From Poriferisodalis sp965204125 (GTDB lineage: Bacteria; Actinomycetota; Acidimicrobiia; Acidimicrobiales; Poriferisodalaceae), in contig NZ_OZ241968.1 of NCBI RefSeq assembly GCF_965204125.1, positions 1,798,001 to 1,862,000 of the forward strand: a DNA stretch of 64,000 nt, written 5' to 3'. Under the pieces are notes generated by a model. That model did not search any database. It was not told where the DNA came from and was given only the letters and a program-made list of their open reading frames with translations. Position numbers and translations under genes: made by a program. Below, one piece after another: positions 46,633-55,863 of this stretch (its first letter is position 1; each line of letters opens with the position of its first letter).

Positions 46633-46717
46633 CAGGCAGGACGACATTGAACGACCAGCACCGACCAGCCGGACACGCCGGGCAGATTCCGCCGGCCTGA
46701 TCGGCAGCACTTCGGGG

Positions 46718-48322
46718 ATGGTCGAACCAACAGACAACACGGCGGCCGGGGCCACGGAACCGCACTCAGCTGCGGCTGAGTTGCGGGGCCAGGCCCCGGC
46801 CTCGCCGATGCTGGAGATGACCGGCATCACCAAGCGCTTCCCGGGCGTCGTCGCGAATGAGAACGTCGACTTGGTCGTCCAGCCCGGCGAGGTGCATACC
46901 TTGCTGGGGGAGAACGGGGCCGGCAAGAGCACGCTGGTGAAGATCCTCTACGGCCTGTACCGGCCTGACGAGGGTGAGATCAAGATCGGTGGGGAGCGGG
47001 TCGACATTCCTTCGCCGGCCGCCGCGATCGAACACGGCGTCGGCATGATCCACCAGCACTTCATGCTGGTCCCCACGCTGACGGTGGCCGAGAACGTGGC
47101 GTTGGGCTTGCACGGACGCCGGGGCCTAGCAGACATGGGTCCCGTGCGTGAGCGGCTGATGGAGGTGTCCGAACGCCACGGGCTCGTCATCGACCCCGAT
47201 GCGTACATCTGGCAGCTCGCTGTCGGCGAGCGACAGCGGGCGGAGATTCTCAAGGCGCTCTACCGGGATGCACGGCTTCTGGTCCTCGACGAGCCGACGG
47301 CGGTGCTGACGCCCCCCGAAGTCGACGACCTGTTTGCCACGCTGCGGTCGTTGACCGACGAGGGCCGCGGGCTCATCTTCATCTCCCACAAGCTGGCCGA
47401 AGTCATGGTGATCTCCGACCAGATCACCGTGCTGCGAGACGGTCAGGTCGTGGGGCGCACCACACCGGCGGAGACCACGCGTGAGGGGCTTGCCTCGATG
47501 ATGGTAGGGCGAGAGGTGCGGCTGGGCCGTGAGGTGCCCGATCAGGACGCCGGCGACCAGCGTCTGGTCGTGGACCGCCTTCACGTCCGCGGCGACCGGG
47601 GGAACATCTCACTCGACGACTTCTCCGTGCAGGTGGGGAGCGGGGAGATCGTCGGCATTGCCGGTGTGTCAGGCAACGGGCAACGCGAGCTAGCCGAAGC
47701 GATCTTCGGCCTGCGACCTATCGAATCGGGCACCGTGCAGGTTCGTGGCGAGACCATCGCTGCGCCGTCGCCGAAACAGGTGCGTCGGCGCGGCGTGGCG
47801 TTCGTGCCGGAGGAACGCATGCGCCACGGCGCCGTCGGCGAGATGAGCGTGTCGGAGAATCTCATGCTCGTCGACTACAACAAGCGGCCCTTCGTTCGCG
47901 GCGGGTTGCTCCAGTTCGGCACCATCGCCGAGCGCTGCTGGGAGTTGGTGCGTCGCTTCACGGTGAAGACCCCGGCGCTGAGCACCGAGACCTCGCACCT
48001 GTCGGGCGGCAACATCCAGAAGGTCGTCATCGCCCGGGAGTTCTCGGCCGACGCCGACGTGCTCGTCGTGGCACAGCCGACCCGTGGCATTGACATCGGC
48101 GCAGCCGAGTATGTGCACGAACGCCTGCTGGAGAAGCGCGCAGCCGGCGCAGCGATCCTGCTCATCACCGAGGACCTCGACGAGGCCTTGCAGCTCTCGG
48201 ACCGGGTCGTGGTGATCTTCGAGGGCCAGGCCATGTGCAATCTGCCGCGCGCGGAAGCCACCACCGACCGTGTGGGCCTGCTGATGACCGGAGTCAGCGA
48301 GGAGGCTCCCGCGCCCGCCTGA
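46718..48322 (+). CDS. two-domain ABC ATPase of the nucleoside importer
   Basis: A 534-aa protein with two fused nucleotide-binding domains, as in simple sugar/nucleoside importers. Domain 1 has GENGAGKST with Lys70 and the signature LAVGERQRAE; domain 2 has GVSGNGQREL, a degenerate Walker A common in this class, and LSGGNIQKVVIAREF. The C-terminal ADVLVVAQPTRGIDIGA is the usual family end. ATG 46718 gives a short Ala/Thr-rich lead before the first domain; longer starts overlap noncoding sequence. It energises the two permeases upstream. Confidence 0.92.
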   Translation: MVEPTDNTAAGATEPHSAAAELRGQAPASPMLEMTGITKRFPGVVANENVDLVVQPGEVHTLLGENGAGKSTLVKILYGLYRPDEGEIKIGGERVDIPSPAAAIEHGVGMIHQHFMLVPTLTVAENVALGLHGRRGLADMGPVRERLMEVSERHGLVIDPDAYIWQLAVGERQRAEILKALYRDARLLVLDEPTAVLTPPEVDDLFATLRSLTDEGRGLIFISHKLAEVMVISDQITVLRDGQVVGRTTPAETTREGLASMMVGREVRLGREVPDQDAGDQRLVVDRLHVRGDRGNISLDDFSVQVGSGEIVGIAGVSGNGQRELAEAIFGLRPIESGTVQVRGETIAAPSPKQVRRRGVAFVPEERMRHGAVGEMSVSENLMLVDYNKRPFVRGGLLQFGTIAERCWELVRRFTVKTPALSTETSHLSGGNIQKVVIAREFSADADVLVVAQPTRGIDIGAAEYVHERLLEKRAAGAAILLITEDLDEALQLSDRVVVIFEGQAMCNLPRAEATTDRVGLLMTGVSEEAPAPA

Positions 48323-48388
48323 TCGTTGAGCGCCGGGCCTCGGGAGTGGGGCAGAATGGGCGCACAGGGGCAATGGGGAGGCCGTGAC

Positions 48389-49555
48389 ATGACGGTGACC
48401 GAGACCACATCCGCAACCCAGGACCGCAGCCGGGGACCCAAGCCGGCCAACGGCAAAGTGCCGGTGTACGACGCGGACGCGCACATCGCCGAGCCGACGT
48501 CGGTGTGGGAGTACTACGCCGATCCCAAGTATCGGGATCTGATCGCGCAGTGCCGGATCATGGGTGACGGCAGCGATGCCATGTTCGTCGAGGGCAAGAG
48601 GTTGCGCAACGGCATCGCGCCGGCCTGCATCCCGCACGCCTATGGCACCGACGTCACCTGGGACGACATCGTGCCCGGCAGCTACGACCCGGCCGCTCGC
48701 TTGTCGGTGATGGACGACGAGGGCCTCGACGCGGCGCTGATGTTCCCGTCGCTCATGCTGATCTCGGGTGACATCAACGACCCAGACGTCGCCGTCGAGA
48801 ATGCCCGTGCCTACAACCGCTGGATGACCGACTTCTGCTCGGAGGATCCGAACCGGCTGTTCGGCATGGGCGTGTGCCCGCTGCAGTCAGTCGACGGCTC
48901 TGTGGCCGTGATCGAAGAGGTCGCCAACGCTGGACTGACCGGCATCACATTCCGCCCCGAGCGCTATCGCGGGCTTGAGCTGTTCTCCGACGAGATGAAC
49001 CGGGTGTGGTCGGCCGCCGAGCACCACGACCTGACCGTGGGCATCCACGGCAGCTTCGGCTCGGGCATGCCGAGCTTCGCCAAGACCCGCTACGAGAACC
49101 AGTTCTACGTCCACATGGTCTGCCACCCGTTCGAGCAGATGGCCTCGGTGATGGAGATGGTGTCCTCGGGCGTGCTCGACGACCATCCGATGCTGCGGGT
49201 GGGCTTCTTCGAGTCGGGCTTGGGCTGGCTGCCGTACTGGCTCGACCGCCTCGACGAGCACAAGGAGGCCATGGGCCACCTCGTGCCACGGCTCAAGCGC
49301 GACCCCACGGAGATCTTCTCCGAGCAGTGCTTCGTGACCATGGAAGCCGGCGAGGGCGAAGCCTTCGAGCAAGTCGCTGCGATGGGCCTGGCGCACACCG
49401 TGGTGTGGGGATCGGACTACCCCCACTACGACTGCACCTTCCCCGGCGCGCTCGCCGAGCTGAACGAAACCTTCGAGGGCTTCGACGACGAGGTGAGCAG
49501 CCTGCGCGACGAGGTCGTCTACACCAACGCCCGCCGCTTCATGGGGCTCTCGTAG
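48389..49555 (+). CDS. amidohydrolase-2 family protein
   Basis: A 388-aa metal-dependent hydrolase/decarboxylase relative. The N-terminal motif is YDADAHIAEP (DxH as in ACMSD-like decarboxylases), then DDEGLDAALMFPS, NRWMTDFCSEDPNRLFGMG, VGIHGSF, HPMLRVGFFESGLGWLPYWLDRL and the closing VWGSDYPHYD with the metal Asp. Typical actinobacterial members act on acyl or aromatic acids. The start at 48389 follows GGGGAG. A 21-bp repeat including its stop codon lies at the end. Confidence 0.88.
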   Translation: MTVTETTSATQDRSRGPKPANGKVPVYDADAHIAEPTSVWEYYADPKYRDLIAQCRIMGDGSDAMFVEGKRLRNGIAPACIPHAYGTDVTWDDIVPGSYDPAARLSVMDDEGLDAALMFPSLMLISGDINDPDVAVENARAYNRWMTDFCSEDPNRLFGMGVCPLQSVDGSVAVIEEVANAGLTGITFRPERYRGLELFSDEMNRVWSAAEHHDLTVGIHGSFGSGMPSFAKTRYENQFYVHMVCHPFEQMASVMEMVSSGVLDDHPMLRVGFFESGLGWLPYWLDRLDEHKEAMGHLVPRLKRDPTEIFSEQCFVTMEAGEGEAFEQVAAMGLAHTVVWGSDYPHYDCTFPGALAELNETFEGFDDEVSSLRDEVVYTNARRFMGLS

Positions 49556-49597
49556 CCCCATGAACATCAGGCACAGCATGGGGCTCTCGTAGCCCCA
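49540..49597. repeat. direct repeat of a 21-base hairpin-forming unit
   Basis: CATGGGGCTCTCGTAGCCCCA occurs at 49540-49560 and again, unchanged, at 49577-49597 (37-base period). Each unit holds GGGGCT and AGCCCC around CTCGT, so each can form a 6-bp hairpin. The first copy includes the end and stop of the amidohydrolase gene. It looks like a duplicated gene end carrying a terminator-like hairpin. Confidence 0.85.
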
Positions 49598-49640
49598 AAC
49601 CGCCAGCGCCTCTCACACCCAGCATCAAGAAGGGGGGGCA

Positions 49641-50711
49641 ATGGAGTTCGGGATCTGTCTGCATTCGAAGATCGACGACATCGACTTGGTGGTCCGGGCC
49701 GAGAACCTGGGCTTCGATGCGGCCTGGTTCGCCGACTCACAGATGCTGTGGTCTGACTGCTACTCGTGCATGGCACTGGCAGCCGACCGCACCACGCGCA
49801 TCAAGCTGGGTACTGGTGTATCGGTCGTCGATACTCGGGTCGCGCCGGTCACAGCGCACAGCATCGCCACCATCAACGTGTTGGCTCCCGGTCGAACGTT
49901 CCTGGGCGTGGGTAACGGCTTCACGGCGTGGCGGCTGATGGCACGGAAGCCAGCGCGCCTGGTCGAGTTCGAGGCGTTCCTCGACACCACACGTCGACTG
50001 CTCAGGGGCGAAGAAGCACCGTTCACCCACGGGGGGAAGACCACTGACGTCGCGTTCCAGATGGCCGAGCTGGGGTTCGTCAACGTGAACGATCCGGTGC
50101 CGATCCACGTTTCGGCGTTCGGGCCGAAGGGGCAGGCCCTCGCCGGTGCGTACGGTGACGGCCTGATCGCAGCGGTGCCGCCCCAGCGCAGTGCAGTTGA
50201 GCGTTGCCTGGCAAATGCTGCAGGCGGCGCCGCCGGTGCCGGTCGCGAGTTCGACGAGGACGGCTTCCAGCTGACGACGTTGACGGCGATGGCGGTGCTC
50301 GAGCCGGGTGAGGACCTCACCTCGGATCGTGTCGTCGAGCAATGTGGACCGATGGCGGTGATGGGCCTTCACTATGCCTATGAGCGTTTCCGCCAGTTCG
50401 GGGTCGATCCGCCGCCCCACCTCCGCAGCGTGTGGGACGACTACGTCGCGTTGGTGGAGCAGAGTCCAGAAGCCGAACGCCACTATCGCATCCATGCTGG
50501 CCACGGCACGTATCTGCACCCCGACGAGGTCCAGTTCGCGACTCCGGAGCTCATTGAAGCAGCCTGCATCGTGGGCCAGGCCGATCAGTTGGTGGAGAAG
50601 ATTTCCGAGCTTGAGGCTGCCGGTCTCGATCAGCTGATGGTGCTGCCGAGCTTCGCGTCCCGCTACCGAGCTGCCGAGGAGATCGGGTCGTTGATCAAGC
50701 GGTCAGGCTGA
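49641..50711 (+). CDS. luciferase-like (F420-type) monooxygenase/oxidoreductase
   Basis: A 356-aa TIM-barrel protein of the LLM class: MEFGICLHSKIDDIDLVVRAENLGFDAAWFADS, then RIKLGTGVSVVDTRVAPVTAHSIATINVLAPGRTFLGVGNG, as in F420-dependent reductases. AGAAGGGGGGCA just before the ATG is a strong ribosome site. The C-terminal VGQADQLVEKISELEAAGLDQLMVLP is the usual last helix. It could oxidise or reduce an intermediate of the surrounding CoA-linked pathways. Confidence 0.9.
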   Translation: MEFGICLHSKIDDIDLVVRAENLGFDAAWFADSQMLWSDCYSCMALAADRTTRIKLGTGVSVVDTRVAPVTAHSIATINVLAPGRTFLGVGNGFTAWRLMARKPARLVEFEAFLDTTRRLLRGEEAPFTHGGKTTDVAFQMAELGFVNVNDPVPIHVSAFGPKGQALAGAYGDGLIAAVPPQRSAVERCLANAAGGAAGAGREFDEDGFQLTTLTAMAVLEPGEDLTSDRVVEQCGPMAVMGLHYAYERFRQFGVDPPPHLRSVWDDYVALVEQSPEAERHYRIHAGHGTYLHPDEVQFATPELIEAACIVGQADQLVEKISELEAAGLDQLMVLPSFASRYRAAEEIGSLIKRSG

Positions 50712-50759
50712 GGTGGGCAGACACAGCATGGGCTGAGTTAGCTCCGGGCTGCAAGCGCC

Positions 50760-51965
50760 TCAGGGTGTTTCGCTGACCAAGGTTCGGTGGTAGACGGCTC
50801 GCACGGCGAGCGCCTCGCGCAGCTCCTCGGTCATGTCGTCGGCGAACTCTGAGCGATAACTGGAGTCGAGGACGACCGACACGGCGAACTGCAGGCCGGA
50901 GAACAGCCCGATGAAGGCCGCCACCAGCACCAGCTGGCGGCTGAACAGCAGTTCCTCGCCCCACAGCGGCACACGCAGCGCCCACGACTCTGCCCAGGTG
51001 AGCTGGCTCAACGTGGTCCACTGCATCAACGTGCTCTCGCGCACGGTGAACATGCCGAACAGCACGTAGAAGGCGGTGACGATCCCCGCCACGAGCACGG
51101 TCTGGATGCTCTGAGCCACGAACAGCAGCAGGCTGACATTGGACCGGGCCCGGCGTCCCAGCGGCGGCGCGTCGGGCGGGGGCGCATCGTCGCCAGGCAC
51201 CAAGTGGGTCACCGGCGTGTCTGCGCAGCGAGAGCGCACGTCGACCCAGGAGGAGAAGCGAGCAAGGTCCACGGCAAGGCGCCGCACAGAGATGCCCAAG
51301 AACAGCGCCCCGACGGCGACGAGCAGCCCGGCCACCATGGCGAAGAACGGAAGTGTGAAGTCGTGGGCCACCTGCCACATCTCGGCATTGAGGAAGATGA
51401 ACGCGGAGAACACCAGCAAGATCGGGAGCGACTTGGCCAGCAGCGTCGTCATTTGACCCACCTGACGCCACAACTGACCCACCGACCAACGCACCATCGG
51501 CACCAGGCCCCAGCTGGTCACCACATACGCGCCGCCGAGAAGCACCACATTCAGGCCCAAGGTGACGGCCGCATCGACGATGACCGCGTTGGACGATCCC
51601 AGGCCGGCAAACACGGCACCGAGCCCGAGATAGGCCAGCACCTCCCACGGACCGAACCGCTCGGGCAGCTGCCACAGGCGCCGGCCGCGAATGCGGTTCA
51701 CGAGCGCCATAGCCCCCGCCATTGCCGCCAGGCCCACCACGAAGATGCCCGCTTGGGCCCAGCCCGCCCACCGGTCGCCGAATACCAAGAAGAACTCGAT
51801 GAACACCACGAACGCCAAGAAGGGCGCGGCGCGGGTGAGCACGTCGGTGGTTGCGGAATAGTCGTGGATCAGCTGCGGCAGTCCTTGGCGAACGAACCAG
51901 CGCTCGCACCGGTTTCGCTCGGCTGCGAGGTCGTGCTCGTGGCGTGACTCACCGAGACCGTCCAT
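50760..51965 (-). CDS. polytopic membrane protein of unknown function
   Basis: A 401-aa protein starting MDGLGESRHEHDLAAERNRCERWF at 51965. A soluble N-terminal stretch of about 60 residues is followed by about eight hydrophobic segments, including FLAFVVFIEFFLVFGD, ILLVFSAFIFLNAEMWQVAHDF and SIQTVLVAGIVTAFYVLFGMFTV, with a central Pro/Asp-rich loop near PGDDAPPPDAPPLGRR and a charged tail. I do not recognise a family by sequence. It is convergent to the LLM gene and divergent from the dienelactone hydrolase gene. Confidence 0.75.
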   Translation of the reverse strand: MDGLGESRHEHDLAAERNRCERWFVRQGLPQLIHDYSATTDVLTRAAPFLAFVVFIEFFLVFGDRWAGWAQAGIFVVGLAAMAGAMALVNRIRGRRLWQLPERFGPWEVLAYLGLGAVFAGLGSSNAVIVDAAVTLGLNVVLLGGAYVVTSWGLVPMVRWSVGQLWRQVGQMTTLLAKSLPILLVFSAFIFLNAEMWQVAHDFTLPFFAMVAGLLVAVGALFLGISVRRLAVDLARFSSWVDVRSRCADTPVTHLVPGDDAPPPDAPPLGRRARSNVSLLLFVAQSIQTVLVAGIVTAFYVLFGMFTVRESTLMQWTTLSQLTWAESWALRVPLWGEELLFSRQLVLVAAFIGLFSGLQFAVSVVLDSSYRSEFADDMTEELREALAVRAVYHRTLVSETP

Positions 51966-52054
51966 GACCGAGCACCTTAGGAAACGCGGGGATGGCGGCC
52001 AAAGTGGCAGTTGCCAGACCATCGGCAGGGCCCGGCCCGCTAGACATTGGCGCC

Positions 52055-52732
52055 ATGGGACAGACGATTTCCTTGACAGCTTCAGACGGCGTGACCTTCA
52101 GCGCCTACCGAGCCGAGCCGGCGGGGCCGCCGAAAGGCGGTGTGGTGGTCGTGCAGGAGATCTTCGGGGTGAACGACCACATCCGCAGCGTGGCCGACGG
52201 CTACGCAGCCGACGGCTACTTGGCGGTAGCGCCAGCACTCTTCGACCGTGTGCGAGGCGGCGTCGAGCTGGGCTACAACGCCGAGGGCATCGACGTCGGC
52301 CGCAAGATCGCCTTCGAAGATCTCACTGTGGATCAGGTCATGGACGACATCTCGGCGGCGGCCGATTGTGCTGCCGACGGCGGCAAGGTCGGCATCGTCG
52401 GCTACTGCTGGGGCGGTTCGATGTGCTACGTGGCCTCAGCCCGCCTGGCCGACAAGATCGCTGCCGCATCGGGCTACTACGGCGGGCAGATCATGCCGCA
52501 CCTCGACGAGCGGCCCACGGCTCCGCTGCTGTTGCACTTCGGCACCGAGGACCACGGCATCCCGCTCGAGAACGTGCATGCCATCGACGAGCGCTGGGAT
52601 CACATCACCGTGCACATCTACGACGGCGCCGATCACGGCTTCAACTGCGACGCCCGAGCCAGCTTTCATCCCGACGCCGCGGCGCTGGCCAAGCAGCGCA
52701 CGCTGGATCATTTCGCTCAACACCTGAGCTGA
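52055..52732 (+). CDS. dienelactone hydrolase family protein
   Basis: A 225-aa alpha/beta hydrolase with the DLH features: QEIFGVNDHIRSVADGYAADGYLAVAP, the nucleophile GYCWGG with Cys118 and the His in GADHGFNC. In the family, the Cys-His-Asp triad hydrolyses dienelactones in chlorocatechol breakdown, but many members act on other lactones or esters. ATG 52055 is chosen from the start of the first strand. It stands alone between oppositely oriented genes. Confidence 0.9.
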   Translation: MGQTISLTASDGVTFSAYRAEPAGPPKGGVVVVQEIFGVNDHIRSVADGYAADGYLAVAPALFDRVRGGVELGYNAEGIDVGRKIAFEDLTVDQVMDDISAAADCAADGGKVGIVGYCWGGSMCYVASARLADKIAAASGYYGGQIMPHLDERPTAPLLLHFGTEDHGIPLENVHAIDERWDHITVHIYDGADHGFNCDARASFHPDAAALAKQRTLDHFAQHLS

Positions 52733-52815
52733 ACCGTTCGGGGGGCCGCACCAACTGACCTGCTTGATGACTGGCTCTGCGACGTCGAGGCGCCGACGTC
52801 GCTCGGCGCCTGAGG

Positions 52816-53700
52816 TCAGTTGCTCAGGAAGATGACGCCGCGGTCGATCGCGGGGCCGCCTTCGGCGTTGAGCACGTCGAAGCGGACGGCCTCGGTTGCG
52901 TCGCTGACGGGCACCACGTCCCAGATGCGGACGGTGATGGTCGAGGGCATGAGCACCATGGCACGGAAGCGGCAAACGATCCGGCGGACGCGGTGCGGAT
53001 TGCCGTCGGCGACGGCGTCCACGACGGCCGAGACGCCGAGCGCCAGCGTGGCGGTGCCGTGCAGGATGATGCCCGGCAGCCCGGCCTTGCGGGCGACCGC
53101 AGCGTCGGTGTGGATCGGGTTCCAGATGCGGGCGCACTCGGTATAGGCGTGCGCTGCCCCGTGCGCCACTGGCACCCCGATCTCGGCGAGCGGCTCGGCG
53201 GGCAGGTCGCCGAAGTCCGGCTCGGCAGGGGCGTCGGGATCGGGCCTGTTGCCACCGGCGGTCTCGACGTTGAGGAACACCCCGCCTTGGTACGTCGTGG
53301 CAACCGGGTTCCCGTCGGCATCGGCAGTGTCGATGCGCATGGTCTGGTAGGTGCCGGGCTTGCGCTGCTCGACACCGGTGTACGTGACGCTGGTGGTGAG
53401 ATGGTCGCCGGGGCGCACCAGCCGGTGCACCGTCAGATCATGCGTGGCGTGGACTGAGCGCCGGACCTCGTCGGGTGTGATGCCCCAGCGGTCCGAGATA
53501 TCGCGGCCTGCCACGATGACCGGCCACTCCGGGCATACGGCGAACATCGGGTGCGCCACCACGCCGTCGTCGCCCAGCGTGTCGAAATAGCAATCGTGGG
53601 TGTCGCCGAGCGATGCCGCATAGGCCATCGTCCAGCGCTCGTCCACGTCATGGGTGATCGGCCCGATCACCTCGCCAACCATGTCTGAAGGAACCGGCAT
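52816..53700 (-). CDS. MaoC-like acyl-CoA dehydratase/hydratase (double hot-dog)
   Basis: The 294-aa protein has two hot-dog halves. The second carries the hydratase motif in ARIWNPIHTDAAVARKAGLPGIILHGTATLAL, the Asn/His-Asp-x-His region and GIxxHG of MaoC/R-specific enoyl-CoA hydratases. ATG 53700 follows a GGGGAA-type ribosome site. It probably hydrates an enoyl-CoA, fitting the CoA-linked genes on both sides. It is divergent from the acyltransferase gene. Confidence 0.85.
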   Translation of the reverse strand: MPVPSDMVGEVIGPITHDVDERWTMAYAASLGDTHDCYFDTLGDDGVVAHPMFAVCPEWPVIVAGRDISDRWGITPDEVRRSVHATHDLTVHRLVRPGDHLTTSVTYTGVEQRKPGTYQTMRIDTADADGNPVATTYQGGVFLNVETAGGNRPDPDAPAEPDFGDLPAEPLAEIGVPVAHGAAHAYTECARIWNPIHTDAAVARKAGLPGIILHGTATLALGVSAVVDAVADGNPHRVRRIVCRFRAMVLMPSTITVRIWDVVPVSDATEAVRFDVLNAEGGPAIDRGVIFLSN

Positions 53701-53770
53701 CGTGCTTCCCCTCGCTCTCACGCGGAGAGTAGTCAGCGCTGTCCGTCTGGCGGGCGCCCAGCCTGGGGAC

Positions 53771-54589
53771 ATGTCCGGATATCGCCGCAACTTCAGCGAG
53801 CCGGGTCGTCGCGCGACCGCCGAGAAACGCCAGAATCACGGTGTGGACATCGGCAAGCGACTGCGGCACGTGACCAGGCCGGGCGGACTGCTGGCCGATG
53901 ACGGTCTCGCTGGGCTGCTGGCATGGCGAGCGGCACGGGGGCTCATACGCATCCTGCTCTTTCGCATCTTCCGGCTGCGCGCCACCGGGTTCGAACGCTT
54001 GCGGGCGGACGGCCCGTTGATCTACGCGCCGGTCCACCGCAGCCACCTCGACGGCCCGTTCATCGGCGGCCTCACCCATCACCGGGTCCGCTACCTCGGC
54101 AAGGAGGAGCTGTTCCAGCCCAAGCCGCTCGGCTGGTTCATGCGCTCGATCGGCACGTTTCCGGTGCGGCGCGGCGAGGCCGACCTGGATGCGATGCGCG
54201 CAGCGCTCGGCCTGCTGAAAGGTGGCGAGGCGATGCTGGTTTTCCCTGAAGGAACACGCCAGCCCTCCGATGACATCGGCCCCGTCTTCGATGGCACCGC
54301 ATGGCTGGCTGCGAAGTCGGGGGCACCGGTGTTGCCGGTGGGCATCGCAGGCACACGCGAGGCGATGCCCAGCGGCGCAAAGTTCCCGAAGCGGACACAG
54401 GTCGCGATCGTGGTGGGGGAGCCGCTCGCTCCGCCGACCGGACCCGACGGCGGCCGTGCCAGGCGGCCGGACATGACGGCGTGGACGGCGACGCTGCGAG
54501 ATGCCCTCGAAGGCTGCCAGCAGCGCGCGCGAGCGTTGGCAAACGAGCCCGGCCGCGCCCGCACGCCCATGCGCGACCTCGTACCGTGA
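53771..54589 (+). CDS. PlsC-type 1-acylglycerol-3-phosphate acyltransferase-like protein
   Basis: This protein has the acyltransferase motif HRSHLD (His89 to Asp94 when counted from ATG 53771), then YLGKEELF, GTFPVRRGEAD and LVFPEGTRQPSDD, which are blocks I-III of PlsC/lysophosphatidate acyltransferases. A GTG at 53843 (VDIGKRL) is a possible later start because the first 24 residues look unlike the family. Its stop overlaps the CoA-transferase start by four bases, so it is linked to CoA-ester use as well as membrane lipid formation. Confidence 0.82.
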   Translation: MSGYRRNFSEPGRRATAEKRQNHGVDIGKRLRHVTRPGGLLADDGLAGLLAWRAARGLIRILLFRIFRLRATGFERLRADGPLIYAPVHRSHLDGPFIGGLTHHRVRYLGKEELFQPKPLGWFMRSIGTFPVRRGEADLDAMRAALGLLKGGEAMLVFPEGTRQPSDDIGPVFDGTAWLAAKSGAPVLPVGIAGTREAMPSGAKFPKRTQVAIVVGEPLAPPTGPDGGRARRPDMTAWTATLRDALEGCQQRARALANEPGRARTPMRDLVP

Positions 54590-55863
54590 TCGGGCCGGAT
54601 CACCGTTCGCCGGTGTGGCCCACGGCTGAACCCGCAGCGTTGGCCGGCATCCGCATCTGCGACTTCACCGGGCAGCTCGCAGGCGCCGGCGCCACCAAGA
54701 TCCTGGCGGCTCTCGGCGCCGAGGTGATCCGTATCGAAGACCCGGTACGGCAGGGGAAGTGGGACATCCTGCGAGGCACCCAGCCATTCGTGGGCGAGCA
54801 CCGCGGCATCGAAGCCGGAGGCTCGTTCAACAACCACAACGCCGGCAAGCTCGGTATCACGCTCAACCTGCGTGACGACCGGGCCAAAGAACTTCTCCGC
54901 GACCTGGTGGCGGTCAGCGACGCCGTTACCGAGAACTTCGCGGCCGGCGTGCTCGAGCGGCTCGGCTTCGGCTACGAAGCGCTGCGGCGGATCAAGCCCG
55001 ACATCGTCTATGTGTCGAACTGCGGCTTCGGTGCCGATGGGCCCTATGGCAGCTTCCGGTCGTGGGGGCCGATCGTGCAGGCCGTGTCAGGTCTCACGTT
55101 CCAGTCGGGGCTGCCCGACTTGCCGCCCGCCGGCTGGGGCTACTCGTTCATGGACCACACCGGCGCCTACTACATGGCCACGGCGATCCTGATGGCGCTG
55201 TTCCACCGGCGGCGCACCGGTCAGGGCCAATGGGTGGACCTGGCCTGCATCGAGGCAGCAGGAACGCTCCATGGCGCCGCAACGCTGGACTTCACTGTGA
55301 ACGGCCGCCCGGCCCGGCGAAGCGGGATGCCCAACAGCAACCGATCCCAATCGCCCGCGATGGCACCACACGGCGTATTCGCCTGCGAGGGCGACGACGA
55401 GTGGGTCGCGATTGCAGTGCGCCACGACGATGACTGGCAGTGTTTCGCAGACGTGGTCGGCGAACCGTGGACGGGCGACGAGCGATGGGAGCGCCTCGCC
55501 GGGCGCCTGGCGCACGAGGACGAGATCGAGCGCCTAGTCGGCAGCTGGACGGCCGGCCGCCCCAAGCACGAGGTTGCGGGATCGCTCGTCGCGGCGGGTG
55601 TGCCAGCTGCGCCGGTGCTGCGCCCGAGCGAGCGCATCGACGGCGATCCTCGAACCCAGGACTGGGGTCTGTGGGTCACCGTTCCGCACAGCGCCGTGGG
55701 TGACACCCGGGTCGAGGGTCTGCCCGTGCGCCTGTCGGAGACCGACTGGGCGATCGGCCGCGGCGCTGCGTGCTTGGGCGAGGACAACCGGTACGTGTTC
55801 GGCGAGGTGCTCGGCCGCAGCGCCGACGAGATTGCCGAGCTCGAAGCCGACGGGGTCATCTGA
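54586..55863 (+). CDS. family III CoA-transferase (single domain, first of a pair)
   Basis: A 425-aa enzyme of normal family length: GIRICDFTGQLAGAGATKILAALGAEVIRIEDP at the start, NNHNAGKLGITLNLR, and the catalytic region GQWVDLACIEAAG with Asp218. Its sequence blocks resemble the second half of the two fused CoA-transferases in this window. GTG 54586 overlaps the acyltransferase stop, and its own stop overlaps the next CoA-transferase (TGATG). The two single-domain enzymes may form a heterodimer. Confidence 0.88.
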   Translation: MIGPDHRSPVWPTAEPAALAGIRICDFTGQLAGAGATKILAALGAEVIRIEDPVRQGKWDILRGTQPFVGEHRGIEAGGSFNNHNAGKLGITLNLRDDRAKELLRDLVAVSDAVTENFAAGVLERLGFGYEALRRIKPDIVYVSNCGFGADGPYGSFRSWGPIVQAVSGLTFQSGLPDLPPAGWGYSFMDHTGAYYMATAILMALFHRRRTGQGQWVDLACIEAAGTLHGAATLDFTVNGRPARRSGMPNSNRSQSPAMAPHGVFACEGDDEWVAIAVRHDDDWQCFADVVGEPWTGDERWERLAGRLAHEDEIERLVGSWTAGRPKHEVAGSLVAAGVPAAPVLRPSERIDGDPRTQDWGLWVTVPHSAVGDTRVEGLPVRLSETDWAIGRGAACLGEDNRYVFGEVLGRSADEIAELEADGVI

